Positions 38,012 through 52,918 are shown, numbered from the stretch's first letter. The stretch is DNA of 64,000 nt from Paguma larvata (GCA_030068075.1 JAINVK010000941.1:48682-112681), one strand, 5' to 3'. Numbers and translations: made by a program. Notes: generated from the sequence alone by a model not told the origin.

Positions 38012-38902
38012 AAAGCAACGATCTGTCCCACGGCTTCGCTCTGGGCATGACATGCCGTTTGCACGTGTGTGCCTTCGCTGGTCTTATGCCTTCCCTTTCA
38101 TGGGATTCGGCTTTTCTGTGTAGAGACTTTCTCAGGTCTTCTAGCTTTGAGCTATTTAGGCTACAATTGCCCTGAAGTGCTTAATATTCATCTTTGTTTT
38201 TCCCCCGTGTCAGTGTGCTCAAGAATCTGCTGGAGCCAATTTATTGATGCATTCTCAAAGAGGTTTAATATGGTAATTAGCTCTCATGCAGACTAGAAAG
38301 CATTTTCGCCAACTCCAATCCACCCCCCTCAAAATTGCCAGCAAATTGCATACATGCTCCCATGAGGCGAACACATGAGTGAAAAACAGGCGCTGATACA
38401 GGCAGTTAAATTCTGCAATTGCACAGATGTGACTGGGCGCTGGGCGCAGAAGAGAAGTTTGCTTTTGTGAGCTGTTAGTGTGTGTATTCAGTGCCACCAG
38501 CGCGGGGTATCAGGAGCGTCCTTCCCGGTCACTGATGTCTCAGGACTAAGCTATGCATTAAGAGCACATCAAAGGAGTCGATGACTGGACATTTGAATTA
38601 GCCTTAACTTGTCCTTGCCCTCAAATGTCGAAAAAGCTTCTCAGAAATTGGTTCCTTCACTTACATTGCTGTCTGGGCTCTGGGCTTCCGGTGTACGTGA
38701 GAGTGCTTGCCTCTAAAATGACTGGAGCCAGAGCCCCTCCATTCTCACCAGAGCCGTCTGCTACTATGAAATCCTCTACAGAAACAGAACTCCTAAATCC
38801 TCACTATTGGATTCTGCTTCAAATAGCCAACGAGTGTCCGGCCAGCGGGCGGAAGATTTGGTCACAGTGAGACAGATGTAACAATTCAAAAGCTCAGTCG
38901 GT

Positions 38903-39097
38903 GGGGCGCCTGGGCGGCTCAGCGGGTTGAGCATCAGACTCTTGATTTCAGCTCAGGTCATGAGCTCACGGTTCGTGAGAGCAAGTCTCGAGTCAGGCTC
39001 TATGCTGACAGCACAGAGCCTACTTGGGATTCTCTCTCTCCCTCTTTCCCACTCAATTCTCTCTCTCTCTCTCAAAATGAATAAGTAAACTTAAAAA
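38903..39097 (+). mobile_element. Feliform SINE
   Basis: Head GGGGCGCCTGGGCGGCTCAG, tail AATAAGTAAACTTAAAAA. Antisense to GPC4. Confidence 0.92.
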
Positions 39098-39395
39098 AGC
39101 TCGCTCAGCGATGGCTGTATTCCAGCATCTACACGGACACGAGCCTATGGTGTCGAGCTACAACCGACCTTTGGGGGAAAATGGCAAAAAGTCGCATTCT
39201 CAATATGAAAACTTGGAACTCAGCATGTCTTCTACAAGTACATGAACCTGCAGAACGGTATGAACTCTGAGTACAGTTAGAACCCTGGCAGACAAGAAAT
39301 ACTGAACAGGAACTTTCACAGATGATCAGCACAACGAACATTCCCCGTGGCCGGCGCTGAGCTACCGCCAATGACACGAATACATCACTCGCTTA

Positions 39396-39626
<231 letters not shown>

Positions 39627-40595
39627 TCAAGCTGACCCTGAAGGCTGGGCCACAAATTCAACTTCAGCATGAGTTGTGATGGACCATGCTGAGCGGGCCT
39701 GGCCTGCTTCTTCTAGAGGAAGATGAGATAAAAGGACGGAGGTATGCTGGGAGGAAGGGTGGCGGGAGAGACGAACACAGCTTTACCTTAAATCGTCACG
39801 GGGCACGGCTTTCCCACCCCGTAGACTCCTTTTCTTCCTCCATCCCACTCCCCCGCTCTCTCGCACACACGCACGCCCTCTCGTTTTCCATGGCTCAACA
39901 GTTTGGAAGTCCTCTTACAAGTAAATCTCCGGGATCGGCCACGAGACACGGTAGGGACGACCTTCTCCTGCCCACCCGGCCTGGCCTGCTGTGGCCTCTG
40001 CCTTGCCCGACTGGGACACAAGCGTTATCTTCTTCTCAAACACACAGACTGTCCTTTGAAACTTAATCCCCCCGATCGAGGTTTAGAAGGGTACCTAGTG
40101 TGTACCCCATTCTGTGTCAGTAGCTGTGCAGAAGGCAAAAATCAACAAATAACAGACAAGAATCTGAGTAAATTTAACCTTGGGGTGAGGTGAAGCCCTT
40201 CCAAGGCCCGGGAGCAGTTGAGCACGGAGTGCTCAGTGAACGCCTGACGGCAGAGAGGAGGCTCCGGTTACATTTTGAAGAAAGGGTTGGATTTAACTGG
40301 CCAAATGAAGGGAGGCCCTCCGAGCCGGGGACAGTGAGATGAACCCGGGCTGTCAGGGAGCGTGCGGAGGGAGCGGGGCTGAGGAACTGTGGGGAATAAG
40401 GCTGGATGCCTAGGAAGGAGGGTGCATGTGGCCAGGGCTTGAAGACACGCGAAGACTACGCAGAAACGGAGATACCATACAGCACTGCCACAGGAGGCTA
40501 CGGAAGTTCATGACAAAGGGAAGTAGCAAGGATGCAAGCAGTACCCAAGTCAGATTGGGCTGGCCGACCACTTAGGACTTATTTCTACTTATTTT

Positions 40596-40772
40596 TTAAA
40601 ATTTATTTAGTTTAAAATTTTTTAATGTTTATTTTTGAGGGGGGGGGAGGGGCAGAGAGAGAGGGAGACACAAAACTCGAAGAGCCAGATGTAGGGCTCG
40701 AACTCACAAACTGTGAATTCATGACCTGAACCATTAAAGTCGGGCACTTAACCAACAGTCACCCAGGCACCC
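40596..40772 (-). mobile_element. Feliform SINE
   Basis: Target duplication CTACTTATTTT at 40585-40595 and 40773-40783. G run at the tail side. Confidence 0.92.
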
Positions 40773-40783
40773 CTACTTATTTT

Positions 40784-40938
40784 CTTTAAAAATGTTTGTT
40801 CATTTTTGACAGCGTGGGCACGTGCGCACGGAGGAGAGGCAGAGAGCCAGCCGGATGCAGGGCTCGAACCCACAAACCGTGACATCATCGCCTGAGCCGA
40901 CGTCAGACGCTCAACCAACTGAGCCACCAAGGCGCCCC
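40784..40938 (-). mobile_element. Feliform SINE adjacent to previous
   Basis: Second minus-strand copy, GA tract shortened, head ending GAGCCACCAAGGCGCCCC. Confidence 0.88.
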
Positions 40939-41639
40939 TCCTCTTTCTACTTCTATACAGCGATGCTGTCTGAGGCCCACGAGGGCTGGTTCCACCGGCC
41001 GTGCATTTTCATCGATGCTTAGAAAGCATCGTGGCTAGCCATCGCGGGCTGCAGCTAACCAAAGGTTCCCGTCTTCCATTCTCTCTGCCACAGCCTCGGC
41101 TTTTCGGGGTCACTATTAGAGGATCGGTGCATCCCTCTCCATCGGCACCAAGCAGGTCTGCTCGCGCGAACTTTACACCAGCGCAGGGAGCAGATGCTGG
41201 GATGCAGGGCACTCTGGCGGTGCATTTGGCCTGCTCCGCGGTGTGCCTTTGGATGCCGCTTATGAACGGCACCCTTAGGAACAGGAACGGGGGTTTGGAA
41301 CTATCAGGAGAAAACCTTAACACCTTTAGGCTCCTATCTGGCATATACACACACACCCCCTCTCATCGTCACCAGACCTCTAGCCTAATAAGGGCAGGGT
41401 GGGAACATCCAAAAACAAGGTGGTAACTGTGTATGTCAAAGTCAACATTCCCTATAAAGAATAAGGACTTTTCCCAAGTCTTAACCAGTCCCACGTTGGT
41501 CCTTTTAACTACATTTTAATGTCCAGAGAAATCTTGGCTACCCAACATTCTGGAGGAATGGCCAGTCCAGATAACTCAAAGTTCATTCCTTTGAAAGTCA
41601 CAGATGGTTAAGATTTAAGTGCCTGTCCTCCCCACCCCC

Positions 41640-41860
41640 TCGTTTTGCAGATGAGTAAACAGGCCTGGAGAGAGGAGGTGGCTAGACAACCCTAGCATCG
41701 TCACAGAGGTCAGAGCCGGAAGGGGCCTTAGAGATCACACCGTTGGGTTCTCACATTTAAGTGATAAGAAAACCAAAGCCACGCAGATTAACTGACTTGC
41801 TGACAGTCACCCTGCTACATCTGATTCTAGAACCGCACCTGATCAAACATTTCCCAGATA
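41640..41860 (-). mobile_element. MIR-type relic
   Basis: CGTTTTGCAGATGAGTAAAC and GACTTGCTGACAGTCACCCT fit the reverse MIR order loosely. Confidence 0.5.
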
Positions 41861-42044
41861 GACCTTGCTTCCCTGTCTTCTTACTACACACCAGATATGG
41901 AACGAACTCTCAGCTGGGGCACCGACTGTGTTCCTCTTTATGGTTACTTAGGTTCCACAGTGATGCTGCTGCCAGATGCCTGTGAGAAACCACAGAAGAA
42001 CCTAAGGCATTTGTTGAATTTTATGCTTAAGAGGAAAGAACGCT

Positions 42045-42214
42045 GGGGCGCCTGGGTGGCTCCATCATGACCTCACGGTTCACGAGACCGAGCCCTGAGT
42101 TGGGCTGCACACTGAGCAAGGAGCCTGCCTAAGATTCTCTCTCTCTCCCTGTTCCTCCCCTGCTCCTGCTAGCTCTCTCTCTCTCTCTCTCTCAAAAAAA
42201 AAAAAAAAAAAAAA
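42045..42214 (+). mobile_element. Feliform SINE with internal deletion
   Basis: GGGGCGCCTGGGTGGCTC runs directly into CATCATGACCTCACGG, so part of the tRNA-like head is missing. Long A tail. Confidence 0.9.
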
Positions 42215-43483
42215 GACGAAAACAATGTCCCAGTGCAAAAACATGTAGAAAGCTCAAGTGTCAACAAATAGTTACTGAGCACTTATCTCAGGGGTCGGGG
42301 ATTATTCTGGAATGTATCTGTGATAAGGCAGCAAGGGAAGTAGGAATCTGTGCTGGAATACGAACTTGTTCTAGAAGGCACAAGATATTCCAAAATGGTA
42401 TGGGCCTTTAGGAAATAAGCAAAAATGAAAAGCTGAATAGTTATACTCGAGAATCCTTTTTTTTTCCAGAAAGACCTTTTCCCCATTTTTTTTTTTAATA
42501 CTCTAGGACGTGGGCTGCTGTACTCTTAGTCCCACCGTAAGTCAATTCCTGGATGTGGGAGACCTCGTCGTCCAGGTCCCTAACACAGGGACACGCCGGC
42601 TCGAGTCTGGAAATCAGAGACTGAAGGAAATGACACAGTAGAGTCTTATTAAAGGAAGGTTATGAAGCTGGGTTTGGCCGACTTTTTCCATTTCATTCTC
42701 TAGCTAAGCACCGGTTCGTGCTCCGCACAGGACTGCCTGTGTAACCACCGGAAGTGAGCACAAGGCCCTGAGCTCTAACATGCTCTGGAAACACTAAATA
42801 CCAGGCCCGCGAAGAGAGGTGGCAGAGTTCTAAGGAAACTGGGACGGCAAAGCACGCGCACGACAGCCACGCTGGAGAAACTCGAACCACCAGCCAGCCC
42901 GCGACGCGGCACTTCACACGAAGGGAGTTCAGAACCCGGGAAACAGACCCCTTGTGCGGGAATGAGGCCCTGGTATGGAGGAGGGTTTTAACACGGTCAG
43001 GAAACGGAAAGAAACAGGGCTCCCACCCAATGCCCGTCCCCCCCAGAGGTAATAGCAATAATGTGACCACTCCCCAGGCCTCGGGTCCCCACTCTCCCGA
43101 ACCCTACCAAGCTCAGGATGGGGAACCCGGACTGCCAAGGACCAGCTCTCCCTTTGGACTCTGGAGTATCCAGGGGAGAAGCAAAATGAATGCCTATCTT
43201 TTAGAATCCTCGAGGGCTTCGTTCTGGGGCTTCATTTATTTTCAATAGAAATTCAAGTTCATTCGCATTCTACTCCCTTGTAAAACCCTCAGAATCAATG
43301 ACTTCTTGAGTCCTGAAATAACTTACCAAAGTACATCTACGTTGAGACCCAAGTCCAAGTAGTAGATCAGGCCACATGCAGAGTGATAAGAGGGGTAAAC
43401 TATACTCCAAGGGCTTCCCCTGATCCTCAGTTATGTAGTGACGCCCTGGGGCATGGCACGCCAATTAAAACGCTCAACACCAA

Positions 43484-43667
43484 GGGGCGCCAGAGTGACT
43501 TTGGCTCAGGGCATGATCTCATGTTTGTGGGTTTGAGTCTTACACTGGGCTCTGTGCTGACGGCTTAGAGCCTGGAGCCTGCTTCGGATTCTGTGTCTTC
43601 CTCTCTCTCTGCCCCTCCCCTGCTCACGCTCTATGTCTCTCAAAAACCAATGTTAAAAAAAATTTTA
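43484..43667 (+). mobile_element. Feliform SINE (first of pair)
   Basis: Head shortened (GGGGCGCCAGAGTGACTTTG), tail followed directly by another copy. Confidence 0.9.
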
Positions 43668-43871
43668 GGGGCGCCTGGGTGGCTCAGTCGGTTAAGCGGC
43701 CGACTTCGGCTCAGGTCATGATCTCACGGTCTGTGAATTCGAGCCCCGCGTCAGACTCTGTGCTGAGAGCTCAGAGCCTGGAGCCTGCTTCACATTCTGT
43801 GTCTCCCTCTCTCTCTGCCCCTCCCCCACTCATGCTGTGTGTGTCTCTCTGTCTCAAAAATAAATAAACAT

Positions 43872-43902
<31 letters not shown>
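43668..43902 (+). mobile_element. Feliform SINE (second of pair)
   Basis: Close to consensus throughout, tail AATAAATAAACATTAAAAA. Confidence 0.93.
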
Positions 43903-43903
<1 letters not shown>

Positions 43904-44339
43904 TGTTCCACACCGTTGTTCCTTTGGGTCACAGCTCTTGACTACCATTTGAGGTTTTCCTTTGGTTTAGAACGGTCTGTTGAACTCTGACGCCAGTGAT
44001 TTCCAGAATCCTTGGGGCTGGGGGAGGGGTGGGAGTAGGGGTTATGATTGCTTTGATAAAAGGCACGTTTTCTCAGACCTCTCTTAGAGGAGTTATTTCT
44101 CAAAATGATATTTAGAAACAGAGAAGGGAAAATTATACATTCCTCCCTTCCCCCTCTGACCCACTAACGTAAAGAATGGATCAATGTGCTCGAGAGAAAA
44201 GCCTTTATTTAGCGCCTATGGTTTCATGATCACAAAGGTCTTGATATCAAGGCTGCAGAGAAAACTATTCTATTCTGTGTCAGAATTACCTGTCTACTGA
44301 TAGCTTTTATTGGATTTTATTGATACAGTTATATCAATA

Positions 44340-44600
44340 ATATAAGCTACAGTTATAGAGTACTTACTATGTGCCAGGCTCTGTTCTGAGTACTTTACAT
44401 GTCTATTAACTCATTAAAGCCTCAAAAGAATCGTATGAGAGGAGTATTATCATTTCATTTCACAGAGGAGGAAACGGAGGTCCAAAGAGATGAAGCGATT
44501 CACCCAAGATCTTCTAGTAAATGGCCAAGATTTGCACGCAGGCATTTTGGTTCTAGAGTATGTACTGTCACCTTCCTTGATGTGTACAGGAATGGCTTCT
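44340..44600 (-). mobile_element. MIR
   Basis: TTACTATGTGCCAGGCTCTG, CATTTCACAGAGGAGGAAAC and CACCCAAGATCTTCTAG follow the reverse-oriented MIR. Confidence 0.85.
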
Positions 44601-45194
44601 TCTGAGTAACAGAACAGTGGAGGAAACGGGAGGGCACCACACGGAGCTGGCCCTTCTCCGCGGCTCCCCAGACCCCGCCCAGGGTATCCACATACAGCTA
44701 TGGGGATGGAGGTTTATCTGGTGACAATCTGCAGCCTTCGAATTTAGTGACCAAACGAAAGCATTTTTACGTTGGAGGGCAAGTCAGGATTTATCCACAT
44801 GGAACGGTACCTGACTAGGTCCTTGGATGAGAGGACATACTGTTTAATAAACAACAAGGACTTATTCAGCCAATACTATAACCTCACAGTGGTTTCAGAT
44901 GCCACAGGGGCGAGGAAAAAACTATACATGCCACTCGCCGGCCCCTGCTCACCGAGAATTCGACAGCTCAAGTAAACACTGCTGCGCATGGAGGAAAGAG
45001 CGAGCTACTTGAACAACAACAACAACTCCAGAAAACAATACACATAGCATAGGTACCAAAGTTCTAACATTTTGAAAGAATTGTAGCTATGTAGCAGAGA
45101 TGACCAATTTCTACCAGGAAGTGGGGCGTTATATATGGGGAAAAAAAAAAAAAAAAAAAAAAAGGCCTGACATTATTTATGTAAGAATGAGGTG

Positions 45195-45400
45195 GTTCGG
45201 GCGCCTGGGCGGCTCAGTTGGTTAAGAGTCTGACTTCGGCTCAGGTCACGATCTCACGGTTTTTGAGTTCGAGCCCCGCGTCAGGCTCTCTGCTGTCAGC
45301 ACAGAGCCTGCTTTGGACCCCCTGTCCCCCTCTGTCTGCCTCTCCCCTGTTAGTTCTCACTCTCTCTCAAAAATAAATAACTAAACTTAAAAAAAAAAAA
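45195..45400 (+). mobile_element. Feliform SINE
   Basis: Flanked by AAGAATGAGGTG (45183-45194) and AAGAATGAGATG (45401-45412). Confidence 0.93.
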
Positions 45401-46600
45401 AAGAATGAGATGCTTTGACTTGTTTACTTTGGGGAGGCAGCATGGTAAAAAGGGGACATCATCTGGACTCGAGACTTCGATATGAACTCGAATCAAAATC
45501 TATCCGAGTTAGTGACCCATGATGACAATATATTAATCACCAATTTCCAAGTCTTAGAAAATGCTTCAAGACTGACCGAGGTCTTGCTAAATGTTAAAGC
45601 ATCTCAGGGTTCTAGGAGGCAGTCTGTGTTTCCTGGTAAAAGTCAATGGGAGGGAGGAAGAACCCTCACTTCCCTTTCACAAGATACTCATTTCTGTCAT
45701 CCTCGGGATATCCATTTGACGCTGACATCTGCATGCCATTTCTGCTACAAAAGGCTTTGCAAAAAAGTCCTCTTCTCGGCAAAGACTTTTCTAATATAGA
45801 CTGCGACTTTCTACTAAATAACCTCCGTTTTCCACACACCACATTAAAAACTACTGCGAGCAGCCTGAAGAAAAGAAAAACGCTGGGCAGGAACTCTTCA
45901 CGCAGCCTGGGTTTCGTTTCAGTAATTCGGAGCGAGCCTTAAGCCACATTACACAGCGACGGCAGTCACCATGCTGCACTGAAGTTAAAAACACATTTCC
46001 TTTTAGTTTCTTCCAGTCCCTGACATACATTTGCTGCAAGGTTTTTTTGGTCGGCAAAGCCACTAGTACTGAACAAACAAAAAAAAAAGATCTAGATTTT
46101 TATCTGTTGCTTGGTAACATAAGAACCCAATAAAAATAAGGGTTCCTTTCCCAAAATTATGGGTAAAATGAGGAAAAAAAAGATAGGGAACCCAAACACG
46201 CTGTGAGATGTGAGGAGTTTATTCAACAACTTCCTAGTTTTGAATTCACTGAACACTCGGGAGGAAAGGAGGATGAGAAGCTCCCATTTCCTTGAGAAGA
46301 GGATTTTAAAGGTGTAACACAATACATGGAATAAAGCAGGACCCACGCAGGAACATTTGTAGATAGACCGTAGGCCAAATCGAAGCGTCAGTTGTACTGA
46401 CCTCCTCACAGAGGGCTCTATTTTCGTCCTGAGAGTATCCTCCTCACTCCTCTCGCTCCTACCATCCCACTCCCTTCTCTGCTATTAGCTGGAGTCCCAC
46501 CTTCCTCTTTGCAATTCCATGGTTTATAAAGGCTGTGGGTGAAAACAAATATTAAGTGTTGAAAAAATGTCTGCGCCCTGCTTCTTAAAAGCTCTTTGTA

Positions 46601-46830
46601 TAGGGGCGCCTGAGTGGCTTATTTGGTTAAGTGTTCGACTCGTGATTTCAGCTCAGGTCACGAGCTCACGGTTCGTGGAATGGAGCGCTGCGTGGGGCTC
46701 GGCGCTGCCAGCACGGAGCCTGCTCGGGAGGCTCTCCCTCTCTGCGCCTCCCCCGCACGCGTGCCCACGTGCTCTTTCTCTCGTGGGTGTGGGCTCCTGC
46801 TCTCTCAAAATAGATAAACTTATATATAAA
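46601..46830 (+). mobile_element. Feliform SINE
   Basis: Flanked by AAAAGCTCTTTGTA (46587-46600) and AAAAGCTTTTTGTG (46831-46844). Confidence 0.92.
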
Positions 46831-48090
46831 AAAAGCTTTTTGTGTAGATTTATAAAGATTTACATTTATAGTGATTCGGTGCAGTATTCTCGTATGTGTT
46901 GGGGCACTGTGAATATACAAAAACGAAGGCGGAGCAATGGAAATTGTTTTCAAGGCAGGACAATCATTTAGACAACACAATGGTAAAAGCACTGATTTCT
47001 AATTATAGCCCCTGTAGTCTGGGGTGGGGGCGCAGACATAGTCCCATTATGTCAGTGTTAATTGAAACCATGAGGACGCGACTCTCTTTGGCATAGGAGC
47101 TATTAATTTTCATGGTGCATGTAACCACTTGTGCATTCTTGAAAGACCACAACAGACTTCACCCTTCCAGGCAAAACTGCTGCTATGGCAGGTAAATAAG
47201 AAATGCATCATGAACCATGACAAGCAAAGACGGAGTAAGCGATACAGAGATGTGTAGCGCCGGAGTACTCCTGAACCATTTGTTACTAATTAAAGGGACT
47301 TTTCTGAAGTTGGGATTGTAGAGCTCAGTAGAGTAGGCTGCAATCACTGGATGCGCGGGCCCCGAAATCTGAAGCAAGGCAAGTATACTTCAACTAAGAA
47401 GTGACTTTCTCTTAAAGTCAGTTAAACTTGCTGGTGCTAATGGCTTTTAAGAGGTTTAGTGATCATCAAATCATTGCTAGACGTGTAAGTAACTACAACC
47501 CTTGTGTTGCAAAAGTCAACTGGAAACCAGGGCATCCGCGTACAAAGAGAAAGTGGGGCCATGTTTGAGTTAGGTATACAATAGCTAGTCCCCAAGATCA
47601 CAGTGCTTTTTCATACCTGCCTCTGAAAGACACCTTTGTGGATCGGGTGGGAAAGGTGACGGTCTTTAATTAGGAAATATACCCTCCACTCTGAAAGGTC
47701 TTTTCCAGGCCCAAGGTAATTAATTCTATCAGACACCAAAAGAAGGAATGTCTATTTCTTGGGTTGTTCTAGGTCCACCTGCAGACTACCCTCTGACGGC
47801 AACTGGCAGTGGTGGGAACCCATGTGAAAAGCCAGTGCTTGGGTCTTATTAATCAAATACAGGGATTTTTTTCTAGTATGTTCCATTCGAAATAGGGTTT
47901 TGATAGATCGTTTACTGTCTTCCCGATACCACTGTATATTAACATTTTCTATTTCATAGACTCCAAAAATTAGTGTAATAAATATTTTCTCAAATATCTA
48001 AGTATTCCTTACATGCTTCTAGGCAGAAATGTTACAGAGATGTGAGATATTTTTACATAACTTGTGTTTTAACTCCTTTAGAAATGGATT

Positions 48091-48319
48091 TGAGGGGCGC
48101 CTGGGTGGCTCAGTTGGTTAAGCGGCCGACTTCGGCTCAGGTCATGATCTCACAGTCTGTGAGTTCAAGCCCCGCGTCGGGCTCTTGGCTGACGGCTCAG
48201 AGCCTGGAGCCTGCTTCGGATTCTGTATCTCCCTCTCTCTCTGCCCTTCCCCAGCTCACGCTCTGTCTCTATGTCTCTCAAAGATAAATAAATGTCAAAA
48301 AAAAAAAATTAAAAAAAAA
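48091..48319 (+). mobile_element. Feliform SINE
   Basis: Exact duplication AGAAATGGATT at 48080-48090 and 48320-48330. Confidence 0.94.
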
Positions 48320-48462
48320 AGAAATGGATTGGATGCCCGAGTGTCTCACTATTGTTTAATTTTGATAACATAACCCAGCTTAGCTGAAGGGTTTCCTTTT
48401 TAAGTCAGTCCTTAAGTCTACAAGAAGCTCAGGAGGGAAGCACGACGTTATTAAAAAAGTTT

Positions 48463-48587
48463 ATGGGGCGCCTGGGTGGCTCAGTCGGTTAAGCATCCGA
48501 CTTTGGCTCAGGTCATGATCTCATGGTTTGTGGGTTCAAGCCCCTCATCGGGCTCTGTGCTGACTGCTCGGAGCCTGGACCTTGCTT

Positions 48588-48621
<34 letters not shown>

Positions 48622-48686
48622 CCTCACCGACTTATGCTCTCTCTCTCTCAAAAATAAATAAATATTAAGAAAAAAAGATCTAAGAA
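48463..48686 (+). mobile_element. Feliform SINE
   Basis: Duplication AAAAAAGTTT on both sides; expanded CT microsatellite of about 30 bp inside. Confidence 0.93.
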
Positions 48687-51275
48687 AAAAAAGTTTCCAG
48701 TTGCAAATACAACCTTTCAAGCAGACATGAAAGAGTATTTTCAACTAAACAAGTGGCAAGTGATGTTTATTCAAGGTAAACTAAGCCCTACAGCTTGTGC
48801 TCACTGTATTCTCACCTAACTGTGCAAATATCTCTTAGGCAGATACGAGAATACAGTGAACGTAGAATACACATCAACTCTGAAACAAATTCAGGGTTAT
48901 ATTTAGAAAGGAACTTTCCCAAACACCTTAACAGTACTAAGGTACACAGGAAATCTCTTCTTAAAACAAATGCATACCGAAAGAAACATCAGAAATTGAC
49001 TGTGACTCCTGCTTTGAGCCACATGCTGCATACGGCATAGGCTAAGGTGTTTGGATTTTATATACAAAAGCCAATCTTGCTGATTTTCCGCCATGAACTC
49101 TAAGAAGCAGGTCAAGGAGACTGTAACATGGGAAGTGCAGCTGCGGCGCCGTCCCTACCCCGGGAGGTGGGCTGCTGTGGGCAGCGGCAAGCCTCCTAGC
49201 CCTCGACCTTCTCATCGGTAATGAAGGGTCTCGAAATCACTTCCTGTTTTATCTATAGCCTTCTACCCCAGGTGGGAGGTTCTGGAATCTCAGTTCTCTA
49301 AGGGGTCTCCGACTTAGCGAAGCCAGGCTAACCAGACTTGTGCTGGCCTGTCCCTTTGCCCAAGAATTGAAAGGGGGACGGTTAATGTAAAAGCAACCAC
49401 TTTTCATATGCTTGCGAAAAGGGCTTTTTCTACTCCTTGCCTTTCTCTTCGGCGTGAGTCTGCACGCACGCGCACACACACATGCAGGCACACACGCATT
49501 CGAGTCACACCGCAGTGCCTGTCTGCCTGTTCAGCACAGGGTGAAGCCATGGACTTGCTGAAGAAGGGCAGATGTGCGAGGTGAGCTACAATGTACGTGA
49601 CTTTGATCTGGAGTCGCTGTGCCTTGTGTCGGGACTCTGCCGTGAGCACCTGCAGGATTCATAATGGATGCTGGGGTTGGCAGAGGTCAGGAATCAGATT
49701 ATTCCTTTAACTACAACCGCCATCCCCCCACGTGCACCCACACACCCTCCTATGCCCCAACAAACTTGCAATTTATGAAAAAGGAAAATATCAGGAGCAA
49801 AAGGAGTGAACAGAAACATGCTGGAGAGAATTGTTTCCTGCACGTTTATGGCCTGGAGATGAGAGAGAACAAACAAAACTGAAGTAATGAATGCAACCAA
49901 CCAACTAATCTTCAGATCACCCAATCCTAGTCTGAAACATCCTGTAAGCATCTAGTTTTTATGGCACACATTTTTTAGAATCTTCTCTTCACTGGGTTAA
50001 TGTAAGTTTCCTCTCAGACTAGGGTCACCAGGAATCCTGGTCTGCTAGGGACGGTCCTGGCTGCTGATTAAAAATTAGCGGCACATGTTGTCTGGGTACG
50101 ACTGTGAGTAAGCACCTCTTGCTTTAGCCGCTAAGCATGCCGGTCTGGACAGTAAATTAAATGGTCACTTGAACTCTCGATGAACTCTCTGACAGGCCAT
50201 CAGATTGATATTCCGGTCGTTGCCGTTCCGTTCTTATTCTGACCTCTCCTTTAGTCCTCAACACAACCAAACGGCCTAAGTAAAAGCTGCTGTCCTTATG
50301 ACTGCAATTTTTTTAGCAAATGGACTACAATCTAGCTTCTCCTCTGAGGGCTGAAACGTAACGGTACCAAGATCAGTCTTCCAAAAGGTAACGTGCCCCG
50401 GCTTATTCTGTTCCTTCACTGGTATAAAGTCATGGAAGGGTAGAGGTGGAAAGGCCTTCCAATTTCATCTTTTTTTCTGGGGAAGGGGGAGTAAAGGAGC
50501 CATAGAACCATTTCCCCCTTGAAATCTTACTCAAAACTCGACTTCGAAAAGAGGAAAGCAAAGCTTCTCTGGTGCAGCCCGGAGCTGAAGTCCAGACGCA
50601 GAGTCTCACCGGAAGGCACCCCGTGTCTCTCTTGCCTCTTGGCCCCTGAAACCCCTTCTGAGGGCACTTCAAAGAAACACAGTCCGATTCCTTTAATTTA
50701 CAAGTGAGGAAACTGTGGCTCATTTCATCTGCTCTTGCCTACATATTACAATTTCATTCTATTGTAATCCTATAAACAAAGCCGTAGGTCTAGAGCAGGT
50801 GGCCCATGCTAATTGTCATGAAAAGCTCTGCCTTCTAAAGAGCTTGGAGTATACCTTAAAACATAAAGCAAGGAAACACGCAGTAATGGGTGTTAAATAC
50901 TGTTCCAGACTGTAACTAGCAGGCCCAAACCTAGTCACTCAAAGCAACTAAATATGGAGCCTGTTTCTTTCTCGGGAGGGGAAGTAGACTAGGAGCCAAA
51001 AAGAGTATGGCGATATTAAACTCATTTTGAAAATTAAGGTTCCAAAGTGAACATACAATCTGCTTCTAAGAATAGCTACCAAGGAAACTACTGACAAGAA
51101 TGATAATGTTGTATGCTGCTGCTCCTCGCGGCACGGTTTCTAACTATATGGCGTACGTGTGTCAGGCCAAAGTGTACGAGGGAAAAAGGCAACAGAAAGA
51201 AGAGAGCAGAACCGAAGAAAACTGTTCTCAAGCCCATGGATTTTTCTACCTCCCCAACTTTGTTTTAAAACAACA

Positions 51276-51505
51276 GGGGCGCCTGGGTGGCTCAGTCGGT
51301 TAAGCGGCCAACTTCAGCTCAGGTCATGATCTCACGGTTTGTGAGTTCGAGCCCCGCGTCGGGCTCTGTGCTGACAGCTCAGAGCCTGGAGACTCCTTCG
51401 GATTCTGTGTCTCCCTCTCTCTCTCTCTGCCCCTCCCCTACTCACACTCTGTCTCTCTCTCTCAAAAATAAACATTTAAAAAAAATTAAAAATAAATACA
51501 TAAAA
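51276..51505 (+). mobile_element. Feliform SINE (first of pair)
   Basis: Near-consensus copy, antisense to GPC4, upstream in coordinates of the copy next to exon 3. Confidence 0.93.
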
Positions 51506-51524
51506 GATAAAAGGAAACAACACA

Positions 51525-52214
<690 letters not shown>

Positions 52215-52860
52215 TCAGTAACTAAATAATGGAGGGCTCGTCAGGTAAATTGGAAGGCTGAAAAAACAAATCACAGAATTAAATTGGAAAACACACTCGT
52301 ATAGAAGGTGGATTTCTTTTGGGGGGATGTGGCATTGCTAACCATTTATCAGTGAAAGGAAATCTGGGTCACGAGTCACAAAGGGGGAAAAAAAGTATTT
52401 TAGACCAAGAACTTCTCAGAAGTGAATATAAAACCCACACACATCCAGACATTTCTCTCATTCGGTCACAAGGTAAATAAAGAACCAGATAAAAAATGGG
52501 TACATGAAGTCTAAAACATGACATTTGCCAGAACTTTCTTACCATAAGCCTCTAAACCATAGCCAATGATGCCTAATTGAAACAAGACACCAGTGGACAG
52601 GTATTTTTAAAACATGTTGTTTTACTTGGACACAATTGTTTTTTCCTTTTCTCCTTACATCTACACGACATGTAAGAACACTGCCCGGGAAATGCTAGCA
52701 GACAAGAAACATAATGAAATACCCTAAAAGCTAGCACTGAGATTTTCTGAAAACAGGTTCACAGAACACGTGTTCCCTGTGACATAACTACCGATTGGGG
52801 TATCCAAGTTTACCTTGGGTTCTTAAAGGATTCATACGGTAACATCATGAGATTCTTGGT

Positions 52861-52918
52861 GGGGAGGGTGGGAGGGAGGGAGGGAGGGAGGGAGGGAGGG
52901 AGAGAGAGAGAGAGAGAA
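52861..52918. repeat. (GGGA)n-(GA)n polypurine microsatellite
   Basis: About nine GGGA units followed by GA repeats on the plus strand; capable of G-quadruplex or triplex formation in principle. Confidence 0.95.
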
